A program made the position numbers and the translations under genes. The notes beneath the pieces are model-generated. The model saw only the letters and a program-made list of their open reading frames with translations, ran no database searches and had not been told where the DNA came from. Below are positions 6,326-13,265 of a DNA stretch of 13,427 bases, in pieces. The number at the start of each line of letters is the position of its first letter. The stretch's first letter is position 1. Source of the stretch: Gallionellaceae bacterium (GTDB taxonomy: Bacteria > Pseudomonadota > Gammaproteobacteria > Burkholderiales > Gallionellaceae); assembly GCA_003151655.1 (NCBI GenBank), contig PLYB01000061.1, forward strand, positions 1 through 13,427, given 5' to 3'.

Positions 6326-7066
6326 TCACAGAGAGAGAACGGTGGCAGAACAGAAAATAAAAGCAGCTCCCACACAGGTTAAGCCGATGAGGCTTAAAGT
6401 TGTTGCCGGGCGATTTTGAGAGTGCGCCTCAGGGAGAATATCTGAGGCGCCGATATACAGCAGGAACCCGGCGAAGAATCCTAAGTACAAAATCAAAACG
6501 GAAGAAGGCGCCTGAAAAAACAAAGTAGAAGCTACGCCTAAAACAGGAGCGATCGCATCAAGTAGAAGCATAGCGATCGAACGTCGAGTCGTATTGTGAT
6601 TAACCAACATCAAACTTACCGTATTAAAGCCATCACACAAATCATGCGAAATTACTGCAACGGCTACAATAATTCCGACTGACTCAGAAACCTGAAAGCC
6701 CAAGCCAATGCCAACTCCATCCATAAAGCTGTGGCCTGCCAGGGAAAGTGCGGAGAGTATCCCTACGTGGGGGTGATGATGTGCCGGGTAATCTGATTCA
6801 TGGACATGATGTATCAGTACGAGTTTTTCAAGACTGTGAAACAAAACAAACCCTACAACCATCGCTACCATAGCTCCAATAGGATCAATTCTTTGGTCGT
6901 GAGCCAATGTAAAAATCTCAGGCAGAATTTCAAAACTTACTACGCCCAAGAGCACTCCGGCAGTAAAGCTGAGAAGATAATGCAAGCGATCACGAAACTT
7001 AAGCGCAAGCAATCCACCGATACAGGTCGAGAAGAAAGTAGCCAGTGAAAATATAATTGCGCTCAT
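6326..7066 (-). CDS. ZIP-family metal transporter
   Basis: A 246-aa ZIP-family permease with about seven or eight predicted membrane helices. ZIP proteins bring Zn2+, Fe2+ or Mn2+ into the cytoplasm. A His-rich cytoplasmic loop follows the third helix (HHVHESDYPAHHHPH, 86-100), as is usual. The two metal-site helices carry HSFMDG at 112-117 and HDLCDG at 141-146. In most ZIPs these read H-N/S-x-P-E-G and H-E-x-P-E-G, so aspartate replaces the glutamate and the proline is missing; another acidic site, LPE, occurs at 49-50 and 211-213. Start ATG at 7066 is 13 nt after the DUF3299 stop, with only a weak ribosome-binding site. It lies within the receptor/ABC/TonB cluster and most likely performs the inner-membrane import step. 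Metal identity is not shown by sequence; zinc is my inference from context. Confidence 0.87.
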   Translation of the reverse strand: MSAIIFSLATFFSTCIGGLLALKFRDRLHYLLSFTAGVLLGVVSFEILPEIFTLAHDQRIDPIGAMVAMVVGFVLFHSLEKLVLIHHVHESDYPAHHHPHVGILSALSLAGHSFMDGVGIGLGFQVSESVGIIVAVAVISHDLCDGFNTVSLMLVNHNTTRRSIAMLLLDAIAPVLGVASTLFFQAPSSVLILYLGFFAGFLLYIGASDILPEAHSQNRPATTLSLIGLTCVGAAFIFCSATVLSL

Positions 7067-7079
7067 GATTTTCTGTGAA

Positions 7080-7679
7080 TCAGTTTTTGTAACGTTCCAC
7101 GATTTCGGCTTTCATACGGTAGCCTGCGCTTCCCATGTTGGTATCGGAGGGCGAAACTTCCAATACCCCACTGATCCAGACGGCATCCATGCTAGCCATA
7201 TTCTTCAGCGGCTTTACAGGAAATACATGGATGATCTGGTTGGACGGCGGCGGTGGAACATGGATACAACCGCCGAAATAGGGAACCAGCAGAAATTCGG
7301 ATATCTGGTGATGCGCCTCTTCGAGCGGCACGATGAAACCGGGAATTCGAATATGAGCGCCGTTCATTGACTGTTCGACGGGCGCATTATTCCAAGCTTC
7401 GCGCAAATGTTGCAGTGCCTCCATCGCGCGTGGATCGGAATCTTTCATCTTGCTCAGGTCGATCTTTTGAAAGTCTTTCGTCGGATCCCAGCCCTTGGGC
7501 ATGAGTGCATCCCAGTCCTTAAGTGTCTTGTAGGGCGATTTTGGCGCGGGCTGAGACGGCAAGCGGTCACCAACTTTGTAGTCGCTCACGATGGAGGGGA
7601 CAGCAACGGCATAGTGCGGCTGTATGGCAATCAGCAACAGCATCAATGCGGCAGACTGGAAAATAGAGTTGGGTTGCAT
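7080..7679 (-). CDS. DUF3299 family periplasmic protein
   Basis: A 199-aa exported protein with an N-terminal signal peptide (hydrophobic 8-20, probable cleavage near 25-27). The mature part matches the DUF3299 family: DWDALMPKGWDP at 55-66, a SDPRAMEALQHL segment at 81-92, IRIPGFIVPLE at 110-120, and the hallmark LVPYFGGCIHVPPPPSNQ at 131-148. Cys138 and His140 in the hallmark are candidate metal ligands. The biochemical function of the family is not known to me; it commonly occurs beside MacB/FtsX-like ABC genes and DUF2796 proteins. Start is the ATG at 7679 with a perfect AAGGAG (7689-7694) nine nt upstream; this site overlaps the stop codon of the permease gene (TAAGGAG), tying their translation together. 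I place it as a periplasmic metal-handling partner, by context. Confidence 0.88.
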   Translation of the reverse strand: MQPNSIFQSAALMLLLIAIQPHYAVAVPSIVSDYKVGDRLPSQPAPKSPYKTLKDWDALMPKGWDPTKDFQKIDLSKMKDSDPRAMEALQHLREAWNNAPVEQSMNGAHIRIPGFIVPLEEAHHQISEFLLVPYFGGCIHVPPPPSNQIIHVFPVKPLKNMASMDAVWISGVLEVSPSDTNMGSAGYRMKAEIVERYKN

Positions 7680-7692
7680 AGATGAAATCTCC

Positions 7693-8955
7693 TTAAATTC
7701 GCGGTGTTAAACCATCCGACAGGGATAATTTATAAGCGCCATAGCCGGGTGCTAAACTCGCCAGCAGGCTGATACCCATAACAATGCCGAGCAGTCCGAG
7801 TTCATCGAAAGAAATAAATTTTGGGGCAATGATCAGGCCGTAATGTGCCTGGATTAAAGGTGCAAAAATTGCGGTCACTGCGGTTAGCAAGACCATTCCA
7901 ATTAAAGTGCCTGACAAGGTAACAAATAGACCTTCCGCACTCAGTAACAGGAAAATATCCAAAGGTCGCGCCCCAACAGAACGCAGGATCGCCAATTCAC
8001 GCCGCCGCTCGTTGAGGCTGGCAAGGATGACCGCTATCAAGCCGCACAGACCTACCACCACAACCATGCCGGATACCGCGAGCAACGCGCGCTCTGCGAT
8101 GCCGACAACCTGCCAGAGTTGATCGAGCGCGACACCGGGCAATACTGCGAGTAACGGTTCTGCATGATATTCATTGACAAAGCGTTGCATTTTGAAAACT
8201 CCTGCGCGGCTTTTTAGCCCGACCAGAATGGCGGTGACTTCCTTGGGCGTGAGATCAAACTTGGAGGCAAATTCTGCCGGGATAGAAAATCCCGGAATTT
8301 TTGCGCCGCTCTGCCAATCAAGATGTATCGCCTCAATGGCCTCCAGACTGACATGCACGGTGCGGTCAATCGGCGTACCCGTGCGCGCAAGAATGCCGGT
8401 CACCAGAAAAGGCTTGTCGGCATGTTCGGTCAGACCTATATCACCCGTGCCGTGTGAGAGCGTGATCTTGTCGCCCAGATGATAACCAAGGTGGTCGGCT
8501 ACTTCCGCGCCAATGACCGTATCGAACAACCCCGCGAATGGTATGCCGCTGGCAAATGCCAGTGGTGCCGATTCACCATAGTGGAAATGAGCAAAATAAT
8601 CCGTCGTTGTCCCCACCACGGGAAAGCCATGATGAGAATCGCCCATCGAGACTGGGATAGTCCAGGCTACCGCCGGATTTGACGCGATGTCCTTATAGGT
8701 TTGCCAGTGAATATTATTGGTGGCATCACCGATATGAAATACTGCATACAACATCAATTGCACCGGACTTGTTCTTGCACCCACCACAAGATCGGTTCCT
8801 GAAACCGATTGTTCAAAACTATCTTGCGCATCTTGGCGTACACGCTCGACGCCTACCAGCAAGGCGACACTCAGCGCCATAGAAATCAGGGTCAGTCCCA
8901 GCGTCAGTTTTCGGTTCCATGCGCTTCGCACGGCAAGGGAAAGTAGATATTTCAT
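7693..8955 (-). CDS. ABC transporter permease, MacB/FtsX/LolC type
   Basis: A 420-aa ABC permease of the four-helix MacB/FtsX type. The first helix is at about 17-36 after a basic N-terminus (SAWNRKLTLGLTL); a large periplasmic domain follows (about 37-285), then three helices near 285-310, 333-367 and 385-410. The segment LNERRRELAILRSVGARPLDIFLLL is the family's coupling region between the second and third helices. Such type VII ABC proteins do not generally carry substrates across the membrane; they use ATP to move their periplasmic domains. The ATG overlaps the stop of the ATPase gene by four nt (ATGA). With the ATPase, DUF2796 and DUF3299 neighbours it looks like a periplasmic machine of a metal-uptake system rather than a drug or lipoprotein exporter; that role is inference. 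Confidence 0.92.
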   Translation of the reverse strand: MKYLLSLAVRSAWNRKLTLGLTLISMALSVALLVGVERVRQDAQDSFEQSVSGTDLVVGARTSPVQLMLYAVFHIGDATNNIHWQTYKDIASNPAVAWTIPVSMGDSHHGFPVVGTTTDYFAHFHYGESAPLAFASGIPFAGLFDTVIGAEVADHLGYHLGDKITLSHGTGDIGLTEHADKPFLVTGILARTGTPIDRTVHVSLEAIEAIHLDWQSGAKIPGFSIPAEFASKFDLTPKEVTAILVGLKSRAGVFKMQRFVNEYHAEPLLAVLPGVALDQLWQVVGIAERALLAVSGMVVVVGLCGLIAVILASLNERRRELAILRSVGARPLDIFLLLSAEGLFVTLSGTLIGMVLLTAVTAIFAPLIQAHYGLIIAPKFISFDELGLLGIVMGISLLASLAPGYGAYKLSLSDGLTPRI

Positions 8956-9665
8956 GCGGCCTCCTGCTCGGCTTGCACGAGGTTGAGCGATGGCAGGGAA
9001 ATCTCCCTGTTGAAACCGGATGCGAGCCTGCGATCATGGCTGACGAATAATAAGGTTGCATTGGCGGCAATACACTCTCGCGATAGTAAATCAAGGAAAG
9101 CTGTTTGCCGCTCAGCATCAAGTGCCGAGGTTGGTTCATCGGCGATGACAATCTCCGGTCCGCCAATCAATGCGCGTGCCGCAGCAACTCGTTGTTGCTG
9201 GCCGACACTCAATTGCGTCACCGGACGGTGACGCAATTCAGGTGCAATATCGAGATGATCGAGCAAGCGCGCCGCTTCATCCAACAGTGACTTACCGGAA
9301 GCAATCGCCCGATTGCGACGGCGCGAAGAAAATCGGCACGATAGCAGCACGTTGTCGGTTACGGACAGATAGGGAATCAAATTGAACTGCTGAAAAACAA
9401 AACCGATGTGATCTGCACGTAGCCGGTCACGCGCAGGAGGAGTCATTTTTGTCAGCTCGTGTCCAAGCAGAGAAATTGTTCCCCGTTCGGGTGACAGCAC
9501 GCCTCCCAAAAGCCCCAGCAACGTACTCTTACCGCTACCGCTGGGACCGTATATAAATAGGCGGTCACCCGCATCGGCATTAAGCTCCTGAATGTCGATG
9601 CAGATGCCGCCTGCTTTTGGATAACGGAAGGCTAGGTCTTTTATTTGGATAACTGGGGTTTTCAC
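8952..9665 (-). CDS. ABC transporter ATP-binding protein (MacB/LolD type)
   Basis: A 237-aa ABC ATPase with all motifs: Walker A GPSGSGKST (40-48), Q-loop VFQQFNLIPYL (90-100), signature LSVGQQQRVAAARAL (152-166), Walker B EIVIADEPTSALD (171-183) with catalytic E177, and the H-loop histidine H210 in LLFVSHDRRLA. The Q-loop wording and compact size are those of the LolD/MacB branch, which pairs with the FtsX-like permease directly downstream (4-nt ATGA overlap). The start is a GTG at 9665, seven nt after the DUF2796 stop, with no strong ribosome-binding site, implying coupling to the upstream gene. Together the two genes make one ABC unit inside the metal-uptake cluster. Confidence 0.93.
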   Translation of the reverse strand: MKTPVIQIKDLAFRYPKAGGICIDIQELNADAGDRLFIYGPSGSGKSTLLGLLGGVLSPERGTISLLGHELTKMTPPARDRLRADHIGFVFQQFNLIPYLSVTDNVLLSCRFSSRRRNRAIASGKSLLDEAARLLDHLDIAPELRHRPVTQLSVGQQQRVAAARALIGGPEIVIADEPTSALDAERQTAFLDLLSRECIAANATLLFVSHDRRLASGFNREISLPSLNLVQAEQEAA

Positions 9666-9672
9666 GGCTTGC

Positions 9673-10209
9673 TTACCAGTTGATGTGGTGTTGATCTGCG
9701 CTAAGCTTTGCAGATGTCTGTTTTTTCAGCGTCGCAACTTCAACTTTGAGTTGATGCAAATTGGGGAACGTAGTAAAAATCTGCACATCGAGCTCATGAA
9801 GTTTGCCAATTTGTTTGCAGGTAAAAACAAATTCACCATCCAGATCGGCATGACCGCCCGCCTCCTCTTTGTCCTGAGATGATTTCTTATTGAGTACAAG
9901 CGAATCGAGCTTTACGGATTGGAGCGTACATTGCGCATCTGTTGTCGGAATGAAAAGAAGCCCCGCTTTGTTGAGACTATCGGCCATATTTTTCACTGCG
10001 GCCTTTTGTTTGGCATCGCGCGGTTCGTGCTCGAATCCAAGCAGGTTATCGAGCGGGCTGGAAAAGTCCAAGGTCATGGTTTTTTCGTCCACGGCAACCT
10101 GTAAAGTGGCAATGCCATGCACATGCGCTCCCAGTTCGTGGGCTGCGGTGATTGATGAATTGCCGATTAGCACGACAAAAGCCGCGCACCCATAATATTT
10201 ACTGAGCAT
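9673..10209 (-). CDS. DUF2796 / ZrgA-like periplasmic protein
   Basis: A 178-aa exported protein: signal peptide 1-23 ending in SITAA, then HELGAHVHGIATLQVAV at 24-40, typical of the DUF2796 family to which Vibrio ZrgA belongs (a zinc-regulated gene product linked to zinc uptake, from memory). The segment SSPLDNLLGFEHEPRD (50-65) is also family-typical. Candidate metal ligands are H24, H29, H31, H61 and H120, plus two cysteines, C94 and C131. Family members often have a long His/Asp-rich linker; here the corresponding part (about 108-125) is short and has only one His, and a small HH remains at 174-175. I chose the ATG at 10209, five nt after the receptor's stop, rather than an overlapping TTG at 10218. 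Likely a periplasmic metal carrier working with the adjoining receptor and ABC pair; the role is inferred. Confidence 0.87.
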   Translation of the reverse strand: MLSKYYGCAAFVVLIGNSSITAAHELGAHVHGIATLQVAVDEKTMTLDFSSPLDNLLGFEHEPRDAKQKAAVKNMADSLNKAGLLFIPTTDAQCTLQSVKLDSLVLNKKSSQDKEEAGGHADLDGEFVFTCKQIGKLHELDVQIFTTFPNLHQLKVEVATLKKQTSAKLSADQHHINW

Positions 10210-10214
10210 GGTTC

Positions 10215-12587
10215 TCAAAACTTCTTACTCAAGCCAAGGAATAATCCGCGACGTGGGCCGTATTGCGGTGCAAACACACCAATGCCAGAGCCGTCACGAA
10301 TTTCGTAAACGTGGTCAAAAGCATTGTTAACCACAAGCCTGACATCGATCTTTCCAAGATCAGCGGAATCCATTTTGCGAATTGCGCCAAGATTGACAAC
10401 TGTGTAGTCCGGCAAGCTAGACGTATTGGCAAAACCGCTACGCAATCCACTTTCATATATCACGTCGCCTGTCCAGCGAGTGCCCGCCCAAAGATAAGAT
10501 GCACCTGAAGATATAGTCATGGCTTGTTCGTGATCGACATTGACCCAGTTATTGGCAGCGTAATCAAGTGTGGCCTGATCAAACAGGTATTGGCTTGAAA
10601 TGATATTTGTCGCCATGCTCACCGTTCTGGCCAGATTGGCATAGCCGGATAAATTATCGGATTTATAGTTGGCAGTTAATTCAACGCCGTAAATCTTGCC
10701 CTCCGCATAGTTATAGGGTGTCAAAAGTAGCGCGGGTCCAAACTGGCCTTCATCAATCGTATTTTGAGTATGCTTATAAAAACTATCGAATCCCAGAGAT
10801 GTGGTCGGCGTTAGTTGATGGGTAACCCCGGCATCATAGTAGTCACCACGTTCAGACTTCACCGGTGAGTTCAACGGAGAGGCTGGCGCGTTGGTGGTGT
10901 TGTTGAACAGCGCAAGTGTGCTGGATGAAACCAGCTCGGTTGGAGGCGGAGTAAAGTAGCGTGCATAACCTGCGTGCCATGTTGTCTGCTCGGTCGCTTT
11001 GTAAACTGTTCCCAGCCTCGGGCTAAGTTGTTGTTCACTGACGTAGGCATTGACTGTATCAAAGCGTCCGCCATAGTTTACAGTCAGTTTGTTTGTGGCT
11101 TTCCATTCATCTTGCAGATAAATTCCAAACAAGGTATTGCCATTTTGGGAATTATTATCGGCGATGGCATAGGCTGCGCTATTGACGTTCCCGTTCGCAT
11201 CTACATTAAATACGGTGGAATTGTTATTGCTGACCACATTTTCACTGTTGCCAAAGAACCCCATTCTGAGCGTGTGAGTGTCATTCAAACGATCACTGCC
11301 ATCGGCTTGAATTCCGGTACTTGAGCTGCTTTTAAATAGATCAGAAGCAACGCCATTAAATGCAAGATTACCCGTAATGTCCGGCATATAGTGAAAGCTT
11401 GAGTAGCGTGTAAACAACGAGACTTGATAGTCGATGTTATCGTTGAATGAACTTTGATACGTGGCTACACCGAAGCGGTTAGTTTCCATTTGCTGATCAT
11501 TTAGCGTTGAGGAGTTATAGCCGGTTAAACCCATTTTCCCGAGTATGCCGATACCGTTTGGATCGGCGGCTTGTCCGGGATTATTGGGTATCTGAAATCG
11601 CCCATCGTAACTGCCAAACATAAAGCTCAACTTGGAGGTGGAATTCAACAAATAGGAAAGGTAGGCAAATCCTTTAGTCTGATTGGTGGTGTCATGGATG
11701 GGATCAACGCTTGAGGTCGGATTTTCGATACCTACATTGTTAGTCAGGAATGAGCCATCAACGAAATAGGTTAGGTTTCCATTGGTGTTACCATATTCAA
11801 AGCTGGGGTTGTATGTTTGGTTACTACCCATATAAAGATCGACGCTTCCGCCCGCTTCAAAATTACTTTTTGTGGTGATTTCTATTACCCCCGCAGTGCG
11901 GTTGCCATACTGTGCTGGAAGTGCTCCAGTCAGCAAGTCGACTTTCTGCGCGAAACGTGTATCCAATGATTGACCGAAGCCACTAATACCTTCCGGCAAA
12001 ATCACGCCATTGATGCGGTATTGCGTATTGTTATGGTCACCACGGACGTGCAATTGACCAAAAGAATCATTGACGACCCCTGGTGCCTGGAGCAGCACTT
12101 GATTCATGGGTGTGCTATCACCTAGTGGCAAATTATCAATGTTGCTCGAATCAAAGCTATAGACACTTCCGCCTGTTTTAGGTGATAGTCCGTTTCTTGC
12201 CTGATTGAGACGTTCGGCAGTAATCTGAACCTCCAGATCATCCTGCGAAGTAAGCATCACGGTCGCCGACGAATCTTTTCCGGCAGCTACAGTAACGACG
12301 GATGTTCCTTCCTGAAAACCTTTCTTTTCTGCAATCAGTGCATACGTGTTCTGAGGAACATTCGAGAAAGTAAAGCTACCCTCGGTATCGCTTTGAGTAC
12401 TGCCTACAGTATCTCCTGCTGATGTTTTTAGATTTAAGCTGGCTTTGACAATGGGACGCCCTAAGGCATCCTGAATTAGTCCATGAATTTCTTCTGCTTC
12501 CGCTGTTGCAACCTGACCAAATACTGTTAAGCCTAATAAAATGGATGGCGCAAATGCGCCGCCCATCCAATTCTTGAATGATGACAT
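10215..12587 (-). CDS. TonB-dependent outer-membrane receptor with carboxypeptidase-regulatory-like N-domain
   Basis: A 790-aa TonB-dependent receptor. Signal peptide 1-31 (ATAEA end), then a carboxypeptidase-regulatory-like beta-sandwich domain (about 34-113: GLIQDALGRPIVKASL, DTEGSFTFSNVPQNTY), a possible TonB box near LEVQITAE (118-125), a plug domain (about 135-245, with LLQAPGVVND, LHVRGDHNNTQYRINGV and LPAQYGNRTAGVIEITTKSNF), and a 22-strand-type barrel to a C-terminal Phe (GLFLGLSKKF). Such receptors bind a scarce ligand and import it into the periplasm using TonB. The start ATG at 12587 has GGGAG six nt upstream. No His-rich loops of the kind seen in zinc receptor ZnuD are visible, so the ligand could be a metal complex rather than the free ion. 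It opens the main run of the cluster, directly ahead of the DUF2796 gene. Confidence 0.93.
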   Translation of the reverse strand: MSSFKNWMGGAFAPSILLGLTVFGQVATAEAEEIHGLIQDALGRPIVKASLNLKTSAGDTVGSTQSDTEGSFTFSNVPQNTYALIAEKKGFQEGTSVVTVAAGKDSSATVMLTSQDDLEVQITAERLNQARNGLSPKTGGSVYSFDSSNIDNLPLGDSTPMNQVLLQAPGVVNDSFGQLHVRGDHNNTQYRINGVILPEGISGFGQSLDTRFAQKVDLLTGALPAQYGNRTAGVIEITTKSNFEAGGSVDLYMGSNQTYNPSFEYGNTNGNLTYFVDGSFLTNNVGIENPTSSVDPIHDTTNQTKGFAYLSYLLNSTSKLSFMFGSYDGRFQIPNNPGQAADPNGIGILGKMGLTGYNSSTLNDQQMETNRFGVATYQSSFNDNIDYQVSLFTRYSSFHYMPDITGNLAFNGVASDLFKSSSSTGIQADGSDRLNDTHTLRMGFFGNSENVVSNNNSTVFNVDANGNVNSAAYAIADNNSQNGNTLFGIYLQDEWKATNKLTVNYGGRFDTVNAYVSEQQLSPRLGTVYKATEQTTWHAGYARYFTPPPTELVSSSTLALFNNTTNAPASPLNSPVKSERGDYYDAGVTHQLTPTTSLGFDSFYKHTQNTIDEGQFGPALLLTPYNYAEGKIYGVELTANYKSDNLSGYANLARTVSMATNIISSQYLFDQATLDYAANNWVNVDHEQAMTISSGASYLWAGTRWTGDVIYESGLRSGFANTSSLPDYTVVNLGAIRKMDSADLGKIDVRLVVNNAFDHVYEIRDGSGIGVFAPQYGPRRGLFLGLSKKF

Positions 12588-12613
12588 TTTTAACTCCCGA
12601 AAATAGATATCGC

Positions 12614-12633
12614 CCGTTTCTTAGCCGAAACGG
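12614..12633 (-). promoter_or_regulatory. Stem-loop in the leader of the TonB-dependent receptor gene
   Basis: In the 77-nt gap between the small His/Cys gene and the receptor, CCGTTTC (12614-12620) pairs perfectly with GAAACGG (12627-12633) around a six-base loop. No T-run follows on the minus strand, so it is not a standard terminator. It sits about 15 nt upstream of the receptor's ribosome-binding site (12594-12598). It could be an RNA-processing or stability hairpin setting different levels for the two genes, or a protein-binding site; the sequence does not decide. Confidence 0.5.
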
Positions 12634-12664
12634 AACACTTGCTTAATGAGTTACTGAGGGTTAC

Positions 12665-12961
12665 TTAAGCAGTGAGGCGAGGAGGAGCGCGGGAATGGTA
12701 GGAGGCGTAGTAAGCACAGGCAATTAGAGTTGTCTGTTGCTTACTTGGCAAATAAAACAGAATAAGCAGCACCGCTGCGATTAATGCAGCAGATGGTGGC
12801 GATACATCAAGGGGCGTATGTGCAACTACTTGGCAAACTGGACAAGCTGCCTCAATGGCGGCTGTTTCGTGGTGGTGCGTTGACTCGATAAGTTGAAGGC
12901 CGAGAAGTGCAAAGAACACACCTCCCAATATCCAGTAGCGCAAAGTCCTAGACAGTTTCAT
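12665..12961 (-). CDS. Small DUF2946-like membrane protein with His and CxxC motifs
   Basis: A 98-aa protein with two hydrophobic segments (about 9-25 and 57-71), an intervening periplasmic-looking stretch with HHHE at 29-32 and a CPVC pair (C40, C43), and a C-terminal tail YYASYHSRAPPRLTA. This layout resembles the DUF2946-type small proteins often found beside TonB-dependent receptor or metal genes; I am not certain of the family. The His cluster and CxxC could bind a metal. I chose the ATG at 12961, which gives a clean hydrophobic N-terminus and has AAAGG nine nt upstream; an in-frame TTG at 13084 would add 41 residues of unlikely composition. It is the first gene of the metal-uptake cluster, 77 nt ahead of the receptor gene. 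Function unknown; a metal sensor or periplasmic metal-binding accessory is a guess. Confidence 0.72.
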   Translation of the reverse strand: MKLSRTLRYWILGGVFFALLGLQLIESTHHHETAAIEAACPVCQVVAHTPLDVSPPSAALIAAVLLILFYLPSKQQTTLIACAYYASYHSRAPPRLTA

Positions 12962-12987
12962 CAAAATAAACCTTTCAGAACACGGGC

Positions 12988-13014
12988 AGAAGCCACACTC
13001 GCTTCTGACAAGCG
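12988..13014 (-). promoter_or_regulatory. Two mutually exclusive hairpins in the 5' leader of the metal-uptake cluster
   Basis: On the minus strand the leader can fold either as CGCTT-GTCAG-AAGCG (13014 to 13000) or as AGAAGC-GAGTGTG-GCTTCT (13006 to 12988). Both use the shared bases 13000-13006, so only one can form at a time. They lie 27-53 nt upstream of the ATG at 12961. Alternative pairings of this kind are common in attenuators and riboswitch expression platforms, but the stems are short (5 and 6 bp) and no T-run or sequestered ribosome-binding site is evident. Confidence 0.35.
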
Positions 13015-13125
13015 AATGACGCACTTTGTTGCTGAAAAAGTTGAATTTGAATGAAAACGCATTTTTAGATTTGAACACAACCAAATTGCAAAAGCAACGC
13101 GCGCCGCCTCTACTAAAGGCAAACC

Positions 13126-13152
13126 ACTGAAGAAACTACTGATGAAACTACT
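13126..13152. repeat. Short tandem direct repeat
   Basis: Two 12-bp units, ACTGAAGAAACT and ACTGATGAAACT, differ at one base and are followed by a partial third ACT. They lie in the non-coding leader between the PTS EIIA terminator and the metal-uptake cluster. Too short to call an iteron or binding array with confidence. Confidence 0.5.
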
Positions 13153-13224
13153 AGCCAATCCGCTAAACAACAATGACCAAGCTGGTTTTATCCGGCAAGC
13201 TGCACGGTGATTTTGTTCTCTGCG

Positions 13225-13265
13225 AAAAAAATATAGTGTGAATAAGCTTGTAGCGCATCCACACT
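13225..13265 (-). terminator. Intrinsic terminator of the PTS EIIA gene
   Basis: Eight nt downstream of the PTS EIIA stop, on the minus strand, AGTGTGGAT (13265-13257) pairs with ATTCACACT (13243-13235) as a nine-pair stem including one G-U, around a 13-base loop, followed by ATATTTTTTT. This is a standard Rho-independent layout and separates the right-hand gene from the metal-uptake cluster. Confidence 0.75.

Noticed and set aside
12962..13084. N-terminal extension of the small His/Cys protein from a TTG
   Set aside because: The added 41 residues are rich in Phe, Lys and Ser without a fold pattern, and the leader hairpins lie in this stretch; the ATG at 12961 has AAAGG at suitable spacing.
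12588..13224. Zur or Fur operator controlling the cluster
   Set aside because: Both strands were read for GTTAT-N-ATAAC-type and GATAATGATAATC-type palindromes in the two leader regions; nothing close was seen. A divergent site cannot be excluded.
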